A stretch of 64,000 nucleotides of DNA, taken from the NCBI GenBank assembly GCA_017311185.1, contig JAESUZ010004919.1, positions 292,406-356,405 of the forward strand. The letters run 5' to 3'. The notes beneath the pieces are model-generated. The model saw nothing but the letters and a program-made list of their open reading frames with translations, made no database searches and had not been told where the DNA came from. This DNA comes from Proteles cristata cristata. Lineage: Eukaryota; Chordata; Mammalia; Carnivora; Hyaenidae. Made by a program: the position numbers and the translations under genes. Positions 22,179-31,731 of the stretch are shown here, in pieces; position 1 is the first letter of the stretch, and every line of letters starts with the position of its first letter.

Positions 22179-23120
22179 GGAATTTCCCAAGACTTTTGTG
22201 AGGGTGTCACTTAAATCATATATAGTTTTAGAGGGACAAAAATTGTTTATAGAAGCTGTTATAATTTACATACGAGGCAACTAAGACCCAAGAAAGTTAC
22301 ATGCCTTCTCAAAAATAGCATGCCTTGGTGATGGCATGTGGTTTAGCAACCTGTTATTCTCAGAAAGTAATCTCAGGAAGTGTTGTTTGGAATTTATTTT
22401 ACTTGGATTAAGATAATACAGAAGTTTTTGCATTTATGCATTTTTTATGAAAGTAATCAACTTTCTAACAAGTTTTGCTGCTTAAAAATCTAAGATTTTA
22501 GTTCTATAAAACTTTTCCAAGTAACTTTGTATAAATGAGGTGCAATTGTACTTTTTAGTTCCGAATATAATTATAAGTAATTGTCTGGATTCAATAATAT
22601 CAATAGTATAATTCATGGAAGGGTATGTATAATGTTTAATTCAGATCTTCTGATAATTTTAGCCACTACCTAAAAAAGTGTATGCTCTCTGCAGCATCAG
22701 AAAACTTGAAATTAGGCATGATCTAAGAAATATAGACAAGTATTATAATATTTATTATCAATTTAATAACAATTGAAGAGAATTTCTGAGATTTGAATGT
22801 GTCTTTTTATAACCAACTCCTTGATTTACAATGAAATTTGATTTGGTTAATAAGGGTATAAAAATGATTTTATGAACCAGGACTAGTGAAGTGAGTAATG
22901 GTGAATTGAATATTTAGTTTTAAATCTATATCATGTGCACATTATGTGACTATAGGAAACTATTAGATTTATCTTTGAAATGAAATGGTCATAGAAGTAA
23001 GGAATCGCACAAATGAATGTACATATTATCCATTTTAATAATTTCATTACTCTTTATAATATGCTTAAATTGCTATAATAGCTTTATCTTCAGGCTTCCA
23101 TATTTGTGGGCAGTTTAAAA
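22179..23120. other. Unique AT-rich sequence; nothing recognised
   Basis: A weak MIR-like stretch (CGAGGCAACTAAGACCCAAG) lies near 22275 but is too short to call. Confidence 0.45.
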
Positions 23121-23138
23121 GATTTTTTCCCCAATTTC

Positions 23139-23335
23139 TGGGACACCTGTGGCTCAGCTGGTTAAGCATCCAGCTTTGGCTCAGGTCATGATCTCATGAT
23201 TCGTGGGTTCCAGCCCTGTCTTGGGCTCTGTGCTCAGAACCTGGAGCCTGCTTTGGCTTCTGTGTCTCCCTCTTTCTCTCTTTCCCTCCCCCACTCTCAC
23301 TCTGTCTCTTAAAAAATAAATAATAAACATTAAAA
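23139..23335 (+). mobile_element. tRNA-Lys SINE
   Basis: Head GGGACACCTGTGGCTCAGCT, GATTCGTGGGTTCCAGCCCT, CT-rich run, tail AAAAAATAAATAATAAACAT. Flanked by the similar motifs ATTTTTTCCCCAA and ATTTTCCCCCAAA, probably a diverged TSD. Confidence 0.93.
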
Positions 23336-23586
23336 AATTTAAATCTTTAAAAATATTTTCCCCCAAATCCTTAAAAATGAACCATGAAAATTAAGTTGAT
23401 AAATATACAAAAATTCACTTCTTTTTTTTTTTTTCCCTAGGAGAGAGAGAGAGAGAGACAGCGTGAGCAGGGGAGGGTCAGAGAGAGAGGGAGTCACAGA
23501 CTGAAACAGGCTCCAGGCTCTGAGCTGGCAGTCAGCACAGAGCCCGACGCGGGGCTTGAATCCACAAACTGCGAGACATGACCTAA

Positions 23587-23603
23587 GCGAAAGTCAGACT
23601 CTT
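23587..23603. repeat. Left TSD of inner SINE at 23604-23833
   Basis: GCGAAAGTCAGACTCTT is repeated exactly at 23834-23850. The duplicated sequence is itself host SINE. Confidence 0.95.
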
Positions 23604-23833
23604 TTTTTATTTTAATATTTTTATTTATTTCTAGAGAGAGAGAGAGAGAGACAGACAGACAGCGTGAGCAGGGGAGGGTCAGAGAGAGAGGGAGATACAG
23701 ACTCTGAAACAGGCTCCAGGCTCTGAGCTGGTAGTCAGCACAGAGCCCGACGCGGGGCTCGAACCCACGAACCGCGAGATCATGACCTAAGCGAAAGTCA
23801 GACGCTTAACCGACTAAGCCACCCAGGCGCCCC
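23604..23833 (-). mobile_element. Inner young SINE nested in a young SINE
   Basis: Complete, from the T-rich tail with TTTATTTATTTCTAGAGAGA to the head complement GACTAAGCCACCCAGGCGCC. It has the same orientation as the host, so the locus carries two near-identical direct repeats. Insertion point between ACTCTT and AACCGAC of the host. Confidence 0.97.
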
Positions 23834-23850
23834 GCGAAAGTCAGACTCTT
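23834..23850. repeat. Right TSD of inner SINE at 23604-23833
   Basis: Second copy of GCGAAAGTCAGACTCTT. Confidence 0.95.
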
Positions 23851-23894
23851 AACCGACTAAGCCACCCAGCAGCCCCAAAAATTCAATTCTTTGA

Positions 23895-25257
23895 ATCGTT
23901 TGCTTTGTTCATTGTCACACATCGTGTATAAGAATTCATCTTCTTAAAAGATAGGATTAAAAGAGTGAATGCTTAAATCACAACTTTACTCAACAATAGG
24001 GATACTTCAACTCAAATACAAGGAAAAAACATTGACATCTGCTTGCCAATGAAAATAACTGCATCTACTTAGATTTGCTTATCTTTTAAGTTCTTCCCTT
24101 TAGATGATTGATTGCACATTAGGCTTTCAAAGCCAGAAAACTTATAAGTAAACAGAGTATTTCATGTTGAATCAAACCTTTCACACTTCTGGGCAAAGGA
24201 AATTGCGGTACTAAGGCTGGCTTCTATAGAGGTGGGCATACCCATGGCAGCGTTGCTATATCAGAAATAGTTCTTTTCACTTTCTTGAGTTACAAATATT
24301 AAGAGAATCTCCCATACAAAGCAGGCTGTTGTGACTGCCAGTAAAGATTTAAAAACGTATACTCCCTCTGGTTCAAAAGACATAACCTTCTGAAAGTAAG
24401 AGGAAAAGACTTGTTCTTGATTTCCTGTTTTTTTTGTTTGTTTGTTTTGGGTATTTTTATTTTGTCCAAGGTGAAAAAGCTGGATGCTGGTTTGATAGAA
24501 TTCTGACAGTTTCTCTAGCCTGTGAACTCTTCTCAGTGGTAACTACACTGTCATTTGAACTAGTGGGAAATGCTTTGTTAGCAGGATGTTAAAATAAAAA
24601 AGGAAGCATGGAGGTTGTCAATTTTTTTTGTTGTTGTTTAAATGCAAAATGGAAACAAAGCACCAGAATCCATTCTAGAATTCTAGAACTTAACAGCTTC
24701 ACAAACAACACATGAAATGGTATTCTGTAAGCACAGTATCTGGCCCTGTTAAATGGAATTCGTTCTTCGGAATATAAATCTAATGAGTTTTTGAGCAATC
24801 CCTGTTTGCAGGTTCTACCCTTATTTTCAACTGAAGTTTCTTAACAGATCATAAAGCATATGGATTTTGCAAAATATCTGTCCCCAACCAATACACTTAA
24901 CACAAAAGAAACCTTGTATAAAACTAGACTCTGCTACTCAACTCCAGTTGTTTATTCTTCCCTGGTACAGGTACCATAGTATCTCACAGCAGTTTATGTG
25001 TATAATACTTCTATTAGTATGTATTTCATTTTAACTTTCACCCTAACATTTTCCTAATCATAACTATTTCCTCAGTGAGATTTTCTGTCTTTTGCCTCCT
25101 CCAACCTTCACTTCAATTCAAACAAAGGATATGATTTTACCCCCGTTTTTCTCTGAAAGACATACTTAGGGATCCTCAAGGTTTATTTGTTCATTTCCAA
25201 ATTTATGTATTTTAATTTTACCACTAAACATACACACACATATCCATTACATGCTGG
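23895..25257. other. Unique sequence; no gene recognised
   Basis: Contains a short TTTG run near 24436-24448. The minus-strand frame at 24589-24798 has no recognisable domain. Confidence 0.5.

Positions 25258-25333
<76 letters not shown>
25258..25333. repeat. Compound (TG)n(AG)n microsatellite
   Basis: About 17 TG units run directly into about 20 AG units without interruption, then ATAACATC. A short CA tract lies just upstream at 25231-25240. Confidence 0.97.
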
Positions 25334-25337
<4 letters not shown>

Positions 25338-26650
25338 ATCTGCATCGGCATTTTATAGTTAACTAAAATCATGTCATTGTAGTTGGTTCTCTATATCTTT
25401 CTTTATAATTATTTTGGCAATGATAATACTTTAACTCCAATAAGCTATTGTCGAAAGAAAAAGACTCAAATTTTTGTGATACATGTATCGTCTGCACATA
25501 GGAAGTGATGGAGGATTTGAGTCATTCCAGAGCACGCAGTTCTAGAGATGTGCTGCATGTAATGAAACCAGTCCGATGGCATGCCATAAAACATTTATTC
25601 TATAAGTGATTCCCTTTATAAACACCATCTTTTCTTAAATATAAAGTGCTTTATCATGTTTTGTTTTAAAACATTTTACTTTGCACTTTTTACAGGAGCT
25701 ATGAGTTTACACCCAATTTTGTCATTTTACATATTTAAAGAGGATTAAATTAAACAATCTAAATCAACACTCAGGAATTCATGAAAATAATTTTTACCAT
25801 TGAAGTGGGGTTTTCCTATCCCTCAAGTTTGAACAGTACAATTCTGTGGCATTAATATATTTACTAGGAAAGTGACTATGTTGTAACTTCCCCCAATTTA
25901 CTGAATAATAAGATTTCTCACTGCCCTTAGAGATAAGCTCTTGTTTCAACCATGTTATCCTTTTGACATGTTTCTTTGCTTTTGGGTAGCTTAGTTGCAA
26001 CATTCTTACATCTTCAGCTTTGGAAAGGAACAGGGAGAAAATCTGTTTCTGTTTGGACAGTCCAGGATTTCTTTATTAGAATTTAATGCTGAATACTCAT
26101 GCTACTAACATAAGCCTTTGGCACAGTGACAGAATGGTAAATGCCATTAGAAGACCTTGTATTTCTCTAAGTCAGTCATAAGTTCTTTGGAAGATTTTTA
26201 TTTTTCATATGAAGTTGTTTGAGTTTGTTCATTACTGACATAATAAATTCAGTAGTAAAGGCAATATCCCCAGATAGTCTCCTTTATTGCCTGCCCAAGT
26301 TCTCATTTTAGCACATGGAAAACATCATCATTCTATACATTATGAATCCTCAAGGCTACTTAAAATAGGGGCTTCATATTACTATTGATATGTTCTTTTG
26401 GTATTACTTTGTTTATGTTTCTGTGCTTTGCTAGATGCCACTTGGTGTGTGATTTCTACTCAGTCATTTTGTTAAGGGGAAGTACCTATTGCTGTATGCC
26501 ACAGGCCATGTAGTACAAACTTCCTGTACTGTTTACTCTGGGACATGTGTAGTAACCAGCCACTCAGATAGCCATTAGTGCTCCTTGTCTCTTGGCATTC
26601 ACATGCTTGAATAGTTCCTCCTCACAAGGAATTGAGCCCACTTGGATAAC
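25334..26650. other. Unique AT-rich sequence; nothing recognised
   Basis: No SINE, LINE or LTR signature and no credible open frame. Confidence 0.5.
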
Positions 26651-26654
26651 TGTT

Positions 26655-27025
26655 TTAGTTCAGGATGCTTTAGTGAAAACCTATAGCCTGGGTAGCTCAA
26701 ACAGCAAACATTTTTTTCTCATAGTTCTGGAGGCTGAGATGTGCTGGCAGATTTGGTATCTGGTGAGAGTTTTGTCCTAGTTTGCAAATGGCAGTCTCCT
26801 TACTGTATCCTCACGTGGCAGAGAGAGAAGGCTCTGGTCTCTTCCTTTTTTTTTTTTTTTTTTTTAAATAAGGATGCCAATTCCATTAAGAGGGCTCCAC
26901 CTCATGTCCTGATCTAAACCTAATTCCCTCCCAGAGGTCCCACCATCCAATACCATCACATTGGGGATGAGGACTTCAATATATGAATTTTGCAGACATC
27001 AACATTTAGTCCATATCAATAAACA
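26655..27025 (-). repeat. MaLR-like LTR, antisense
   Basis: TTCAGGATGCTTTAGTGAAA, TCATAGTTCTGGAGGCTGAG, TGTATCCTCACGTGGCAGAG, AGAGGGCTCCACCTCATGTC, CAATACCATCACATTGGGGA and ATATGAATTTTGCAGACATC are the complement of an old mammalian LTR. A poly-T run of about 22 at 26846-26867 interrupts it. Confidence 0.6.
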
Positions 27026-27059
27026 GTAAGATATTATAAAAATTATGGATGTGACTTCT

Positions 27060-27445
27060 GACAGTGGTTCATAAAAGATGCTACAGGCTCCATCCTGAAT
27101 TTTGAGATCACTTTCTCTGGGGTAAGCAAACTGTCATGTTGTAAGGACATTCAAGCAATCCTGTGGATAAGCCCATTGGGTGGGAAACTGAGAAAATCTG
27201 TCAAAAGCCATGTGTGTGAATCATCCTGAAAGCAAATCCCTTAAAACCAGTCAAGCCTTCCCATGACTGCAGCCCAACCCACATCGTCACTGTAACATCA
27301 TAGAGTTCCAGGGTAACTAAGCCCTAGTCACTCATCCCACTCCCAAATTCCCAACCCACAGAAACTCTGAGATAACCAGTACTCATTATTCTAAGCTGCT
27401 AAATTCTAGGGTTGTTACACATAATAATCAGCTAATATACGTGGA
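27060..27445 (+). repeat. MLT1-like LTR 3' part
   Basis: GACTGCAGCCCAACCCACAT, CCAACCCACAGAAACTCTGA, GATAACCAGTACTCATTATT, CTAAGCTGCTAAATTCTAGG and GTTGTTACACATAATAATCA follow the 3' end of an MLT1-like LTR. It lies next to an antisense LTR of a related kind. Confidence 0.5.
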
Positions 27446-27902
27446 CCACTTAGACATATGCTATTGTGATTTTTCTGTTTGGATTTGAGAAGGAAAAATG
27501 TTCCCCTGACATCCAAAAATGACATAATACTAATATCTAGTCCTTGGTTTTGTTAGAAGTTGGCCAGACATTTACAGCTAGGCCAAGGTGTTCTCCTTTA
27601 GAACATAAATAATCTCAGAGAATAAGAAAATCAAAAAGGATACTCTGTGTTGGTGCTGAAATTAATCAAAAAACAAGGCCACGCTGTGATCTTCTCCAAG
27701 CACAAACAAACACAAGTTCACAGCATAACATGGGAAAGTATCAAATCTCTCCTTGCCAACCCAGGTGAATAGGAGTGACTGCTGCTTCTTTACTAATTGG
27801 AAATGTAACTTCTTTTCATTCCTCTCATCTTACAGAAAATATGTATTAAGGTATCAAATCATGGAATTGTTTCTGCTTCCTGACAGCATCTGATCAGAGT
27901 AA

Positions 27903-27917
27903 AGACCATACACTTGA
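27903..27917. repeat. Left TSD of SINE at 27918-28297
   Basis: AGACCATACACTTGA matches AGACCGTACACTTGA at 28298-28312 with one difference. Confidence 0.9.
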
Positions 27918-28297
27918 GGGGTATCTAAGTGGCTCACTTATATTAAAGAGGATGGCTCTACCTTTAAAAATGTGTTTGGAGCATATATTTTTGTTTATTT
28001 ATCATCCCTCCATGGAAGGTCTGCCTGAGAGAAGACAGTGCCATGAAACCTTGAATAAGCTAATACTTTGGCAGTCTTTCAAACTATTTAGAATACTTTC
28101 AGAAGTCAGGTTAAGCATCCGACTTCAGCTCAGGTCATGATCTCACAGTTCGGGGGTTTGAGCCCCACATCGGGCTCTGTGCTGACAGCTCAGAGCATGA
28201 AGCCTGCTTTGGATTCTATATCCCTCTCTCTCTGCCCCTCTCCAGCTTGCGCTCTCTCTCTCAGTCGATCAAAAATAAATAAACATTAAAAAAAAAA
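27918..28297 (+). mobile_element. tRNA-Lys SINE interrupted by a 168-bp non-SINE segment
   Basis: The head GGGGTATCTAAGTGGCTCA stops at 27936. The SINE resumes at 28105 with GTCAGGTTAAGCATCCGACT and continues to the tail AAAAATAAATAAACATTAAA. The pair of halves is bracketed by a 15-bp TSD, so the SINE was intact when it landed and was interrupted later. Confidence 0.95.
27937..28104 (+). repeat. 168-bp segment inside the SINE, second copy at 29559-29721
   Basis: From TTATATTAAAGAGGATGGCT to GAATACTTTCAGAA it aligns over its length with 29559-29721. I count about ten substitutions and one 4-bp indel (TTTATTTATC versus TTTATC). It has no poly-A tail, no terminal repeats and no target duplication of its own. 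The frame at 27952-28140 crosses from this segment into SINE and is not considered a gene. Confidence 0.93.
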
Positions 28298-28314
28298 GAC
28301 CGTACACTTGAATC

Positions 28315-28965
28315 ACCTGTCATAATCACCTATCATCATACCAAAATAGCAATGTTTTGTAACCCCTTCATGTTGAGATGATCCATTGTTCTCCATAGGT
28401 TATTATGTCTCTCTTTGAAACAAATAATAAACCCAACTTTGTTGGACTAGTGGTATATATCTGGTGGTCTTTTCTGGAGGACTCTGATGAAGTCTTGAAC
28501 ATATCCTTTATATTCCAGAATAATTAGCATTTGCCTTTACTCATTACACTGATGGGTAAACAGCCCTTTTGAAACCCCAAACTGAATATTCAGTGAATAA
28601 GATATACCTGAGATTTTTGAACAATGGGTATAAGGTTTGTATTTTTCTTGTTTAAAATAAATTTTTTGAGAACTAGAAAAAAACACATCCTGATATGAAA
28701 AACACACCAAAATGTGTGTGAAAGAACTGTTAAATATCCAAGTCAGACACCTATCTTAGTGCCATTAGTTTAATACCTTGTTACTGCTATTATTCCTCTT
28801 CAAAAATATCTTCTTATGAACACATCTTCAACAAAGTGTTGTTAGTTTAAACTCTTAAAAATCATTAGCCATTGACCATCCTTTTCACTACTATGTAGAA
28901 TTCAACATTAATGCTTTCTCCTTTTTTTGTTAAAACTACATTGCTAATAATTACTTCTAAATAGT
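28315..28965. other. Unique AT-rich sequence; nothing recognised
   Basis: No repeat or gene signature is seen. Confidence 0.45.
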
Positions 28966-28974
28966 ATTGATTGA

Positions 28975-29175
28975 TCCTATGTGGTAGTCACCATTCCAAA
29001 TACTACCTTAATTTCCTCAGAAAGATTACAAAGTGTCATTTCTGTTTTACAGTTGATTAAAATGAAGTAGAGATGATTGAAGCACATTGTCCAAGAGCAT
29101 GTAGCTGTTAAGCATCAGAATTTAAACCCAGGCAAGCTGGTGTCAGGTGGTGCACTTGAATCATTACAGTGTAAG
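28975..29175 (-). repeat. MIR-like fragment, antisense
   Basis: TTCTGTTTTACAGTTGATTA, then CAAGAGCATGTAGCTGTTAA, GCATCAGAATTTAAACCCAG and GGTGTCAGGTGG parallel the antisense MIR core. Confidence 0.55.
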
Positions 29176-29558
29176 GGCTTCTTCCTGGTTGTTAGTTTTT
29201 CTAGAATTAGACATTGTTCTTCTGCCTTGTCATTTGTTTTAATTGCTTGCATATCTACTCTTTTCTCTAGTTTAGATAACTCAAAACTGCTTTTTAAAAG
29301 ATTACATGTAATATGCTCCTATCTACAATTATTTATAACTCAATTGGATATTCAATGTCTAGCAAAGGATAGGTAAATTTTACTACCTTGTATCATTAAA
29401 AAAGTGTTCATCATTATTTCTGACAGTTTTAATAAAACAAAATAGAGGTTTGTGAAAGTTAAGAGACTGTCTTATATAAGTACTACTTTGAGAAAGATAA
29501 ATATGACAGTTCGTAAGTATTATTTTATTATAACCCATTTAAAAATCACCCATTCATC
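29176..29558. other. Unique sequence; nothing recognised
   Basis: The frame 29077-29376 partly overlaps the MIR fragment and has no recognisable domain. Confidence 0.4.
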
Positions 29559-29721
29559 TATATATTAGAGAGGATGGCTCTCCCTCTAAAAATGTGTTTG
29601 GAGCATATATTTTTGTTTATCATCCCTACATGGAAGGTCTGCCTGAGATGAGACAGTACCATGAAACCTTAAATAGGCTAATACTTTGGCAGTCTTTCAA
29701 TCTATTTAGAATACTTTCAGA
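29559..29721 (+). repeat. Probable source copy of the 168-bp duplicated segment
   Basis: Embedded in unique DNA with no repeat boundary on either side, so it looks like the ancestral location. The partner copy lies inside the SINE at 27937-28104. Open frames on both strands (29594-29863 and 29626-29820) cover it. The 4-bp indel between the copies breaks a shared frame, which argues against coding constraint. Confidence 0.85.
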
Positions 29722-30171
29722 CGCTTTTTGGTGTTGTTGTTGTTCTCTTTTTGGGCAGATACTGATACTGAAAAGAGGGAAGGACCTCAGAAAACTATTG
29801 GTGGCATCATGCAGGCACATTTTAATTCTTCAGACATTTGGGAAAGGTCTCAAAATTTCATAGCCCATTCAGCACAGATGTTTTATATTTAGCCACAGTT
29901 TAAGTCAAAGACTAGCAAGGAGGAGAGTCTATGATTTGTTACTAAAACATGACAAGAGAGCCCCACAGAAAATAGTAGCTAATAGCTAAGTGGGAGGGAA
30001 AAACAAAATTGGAATCTTTCTTCTTTTCCCTAATTCTTCCTCATAGAAGCTAGCAGAAGAATTTAGCATTTGGAAAAATAAACATGAACTGCTTTTGTAT
30101 AATTCTTGTTTCTCCCTTATACCTTCTTGTTCATTTGTTTGTTTTTATCATTGTGTTTCAAACACTTAACT
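29722..30171. other. Unique sequence; nothing recognised
   Basis: No repeat or gene signature apart from a short TTG run near 29733. Confidence 0.45.
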
Positions 30172-30181
30172 CCAGAAGTTA
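30172..30181. repeat. Left TSD of SINE at 30182-30362
   Basis: CCAGAAGTTA recurs exactly at 30363-30372. Confidence 0.85.
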
Positions 30182-30362
30182 TAATTTTTTAATGTTTATT
30201 TATTTTTGAGGAGAGAGAGAGCGCAAGTGGGGAAGGGGCAGAAGGAGGCTCTGAGGTGTCAGCACAGAGACCAATGTGGGGCTTGAACCCACAACTATGA
30301 AATCATGACCTGAGCCAGAGCAGAGTCGAATGCTTAACTGACTGAGCCACCCAGGCACCCTT
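30182..30362 (-). mobile_element. tRNA-Lys SINE, antisense
   Basis: Tail complement TTTTTTAATGTTTATTTATT, short GA-rich middle, TGACTGAGCCACCCAGGCAC head. Shorter than its neighbours because of an internal loss in the GA-rich part. Confidence 0.93.
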
Positions 30363-30375
30363 CCAGAAGTTAGAA

Positions 30376-30597
30376 GCATGGGTATGGGAGTTGGGTCTTC
30401 CTTGACTCCTGCCTATACTTCATCAACTAGCTTATGGCTTTAGGGCAATTATTTGACCTCCCCATGCCTCTGATTGCTCATTTTTAAAATATGACTTTCA
30501 AACACAGATCTTGAGTGATTATTGTATGCATTAAATATAATAATTCATATGAAGCGCTTATGAAAAGCATTTGGTAAATTACATAATAAAAATTCTT
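30376..30597 (+). repeat. MIR element
   Basis: GCTTATGGCTTTAGGGCAAT, TATTTGACCTCCCCATGCCT, TGCTCATTTTTAAAATATGA, TGCATTAAATATAATAATTC, ATGAAGCGCTTATGAAAAGC follow the MIR consensus order on the plus strand. Confidence 0.65.
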
Positions 30598-30619
30598 AGG
30601 TGATCTTCCTCTTCTTTTT

Positions 30620-31030
30620 ATCGCACCTCACAGAGCTCCAGCTCTAGGTTGTGGTATAGACCAAGGCCCCAGCTGCTGTATTCTGAAATCCACGGTCACA
30701 TTAGCACCAAGAGTATGCTTCCTGCAGGCTGCTCCCAACCAAGATCTGGATGTGGGCAGGACACTAAGGCTGGAGGTTTCTGGGAGACGCAGGACCCTTT
30801 CGAAAACGAATATTGGTTTGAAGGCTTCTGAAGGCCTTGCCAAACGTTTCTTAGACTGCATGGCAGTCTAGCACACTTCTAACACCATCTCTGCCTCTCT
30901 TGGGTCAGACTTGTATTGGGCTGGCTTTCCCTCACATTTCTCATATTCTTCCACACAGTCATTCTGTGAAACATTTTCAGCTCTGTTCTCAGCCTGGTGT
31001 CTCTTTCTTAGAGAACCCAGACTTCACAGA
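30620..31030. repeat. GC-richer block, possible old LTR/MER repeat, unassigned
   Basis: About 410 bases noticeably richer in G and C than the flanks. It contains GGGAGACGCAGGACCCTTTC and TGTATTGGGCTGGCTTTCCC, and ends near TAGAGAACCCAGACTTCACA, which resembles old LTR termini. Open frames exist on both strands (30628-30861 minus, 30649-30831 plus) with no recognisable product. Confidence 0.3.
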
Positions 31031-31283
31031 AGCATTTATCTTTAAAAATCAAACTCTTTGACCTCAACCCCTTTTTGACTGCCAGGTTAAGAGTACCCAT
31101 CCTTATCCCTGGCTGTGTTTTGCTGTCCTGTTTTCCTCACCTGCAAAATCAATAAATAGGATGGACCAAGGGTCAATCTATGCAGTTCTAGATTCTCAAG
31201 AGCTAAATCTACTGTCCCAACATTGCCCTTTGGGACATATCTTGAAAACATCACCCTCATAATTAATGGATAACTTATCCTAT

Positions 31284-31326
31284 TTCATTCATTCATTCAT
31301 TCATTCATTCATTCATTCATTCATTT
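31284..31326. repeat. (ATTC)n microsatellite in a SINE tail
   Basis: About ten ATTC units form the expanded tail complement of the outer SINE at 31279-31719. Confidence 0.95.
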
Positions 31327-31329
31327 TGA

Positions 31330-31545
31330 GGGACGCCTGGGTGGCTTAGTCGGTTAAGCGTCTGACTTTCACTTAGGTCATGATCTCGCGGTTCCTGAGT
31401 TCAAGCCCCGAGTCCGGCTCTGTGCTGACTGCCAGCTCAGAGCCTGGAGCCTGTTTCAGAGTCTGTGACTCCCTCTCTCTCTGACCCTCCCCTGCTCACG
31501 CTGTCTCTTTCTCTCTCCTAGAAGTAAATAAAACATTAAAAAAAA
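31330..31545 (+). mobile_element. Young felid SINE nested at the tail of an antisense SINE
   Basis: GGGACGCCTGGGTGGCTTAG head, GCTGACTGCCAGCTCAGAGC, TCTCCTAGAAGTAAATAAAA tail. ATTCATTTTGAG / ATTTCTTTTGAG duplication at the host junction. The minus-strand frames at 31456-31807 are SINE-derived. Confidence 0.95.
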
Positions 31546-31731
31546 TATTTCTTTTGAGAGAGAGAGAAACCAAGAAAGAGGGGAAGAAAATATCCCAAAC
31601 AGGTTCCACACTGGTAGCACAGAGCCTGATGTGGGGCTCAAACCCACAAACTCTGAGATCATGACCTGAACTAAAACCAAGAGTTGGACACTTAACCAAT
31701 TGAGCTACCCAGGTGCCCCCTACTTTATTCT

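Larger units (their letters stand above)
23423..23876 (-). mobile_element. Outer young SINE, antisense, split by an inner SINE
   Basis: Body complement at 23423-23603 and head complement at 23834-23876 (CGACTAAGCCACCCAGCAGC). A TSD-like AAAAATTCACTTCTT / AAAAATTCAATTCTT brackets the pair. It belongs to the same young subfamily as the inner copy. Confidence 0.93.
31279..31719 (-). mobile_element. Outer SINE, antisense, with expanded tail and nested SINE
   Basis: Tail repeat at 31284-31329, body and head complement at 31546-31719 (ACCAATTGAGCTACCCAGGT). The flanks CCTATTTCATTC and CCTACTTTATTC are probably its diverged TSD. A younger plus-strand SINE is inserted at the tail/body junction. Confidence 0.88.

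Noticed and set aside
23423..23876. Repeated units that might suggest a CRISPR or satellite array
   Set aside because: The repeats are two nested SINEs with TSDs. No regular spacer structure exists in this eukaryotic window.
27952..28140. Frame shared between the two copies of the 168-bp segment, suggesting a conserved small peptide
   Set aside because: The 4-bp indel changes the frame between copies, and the frame at 27952 ends in SINE, so there is no sign of coding constraint.
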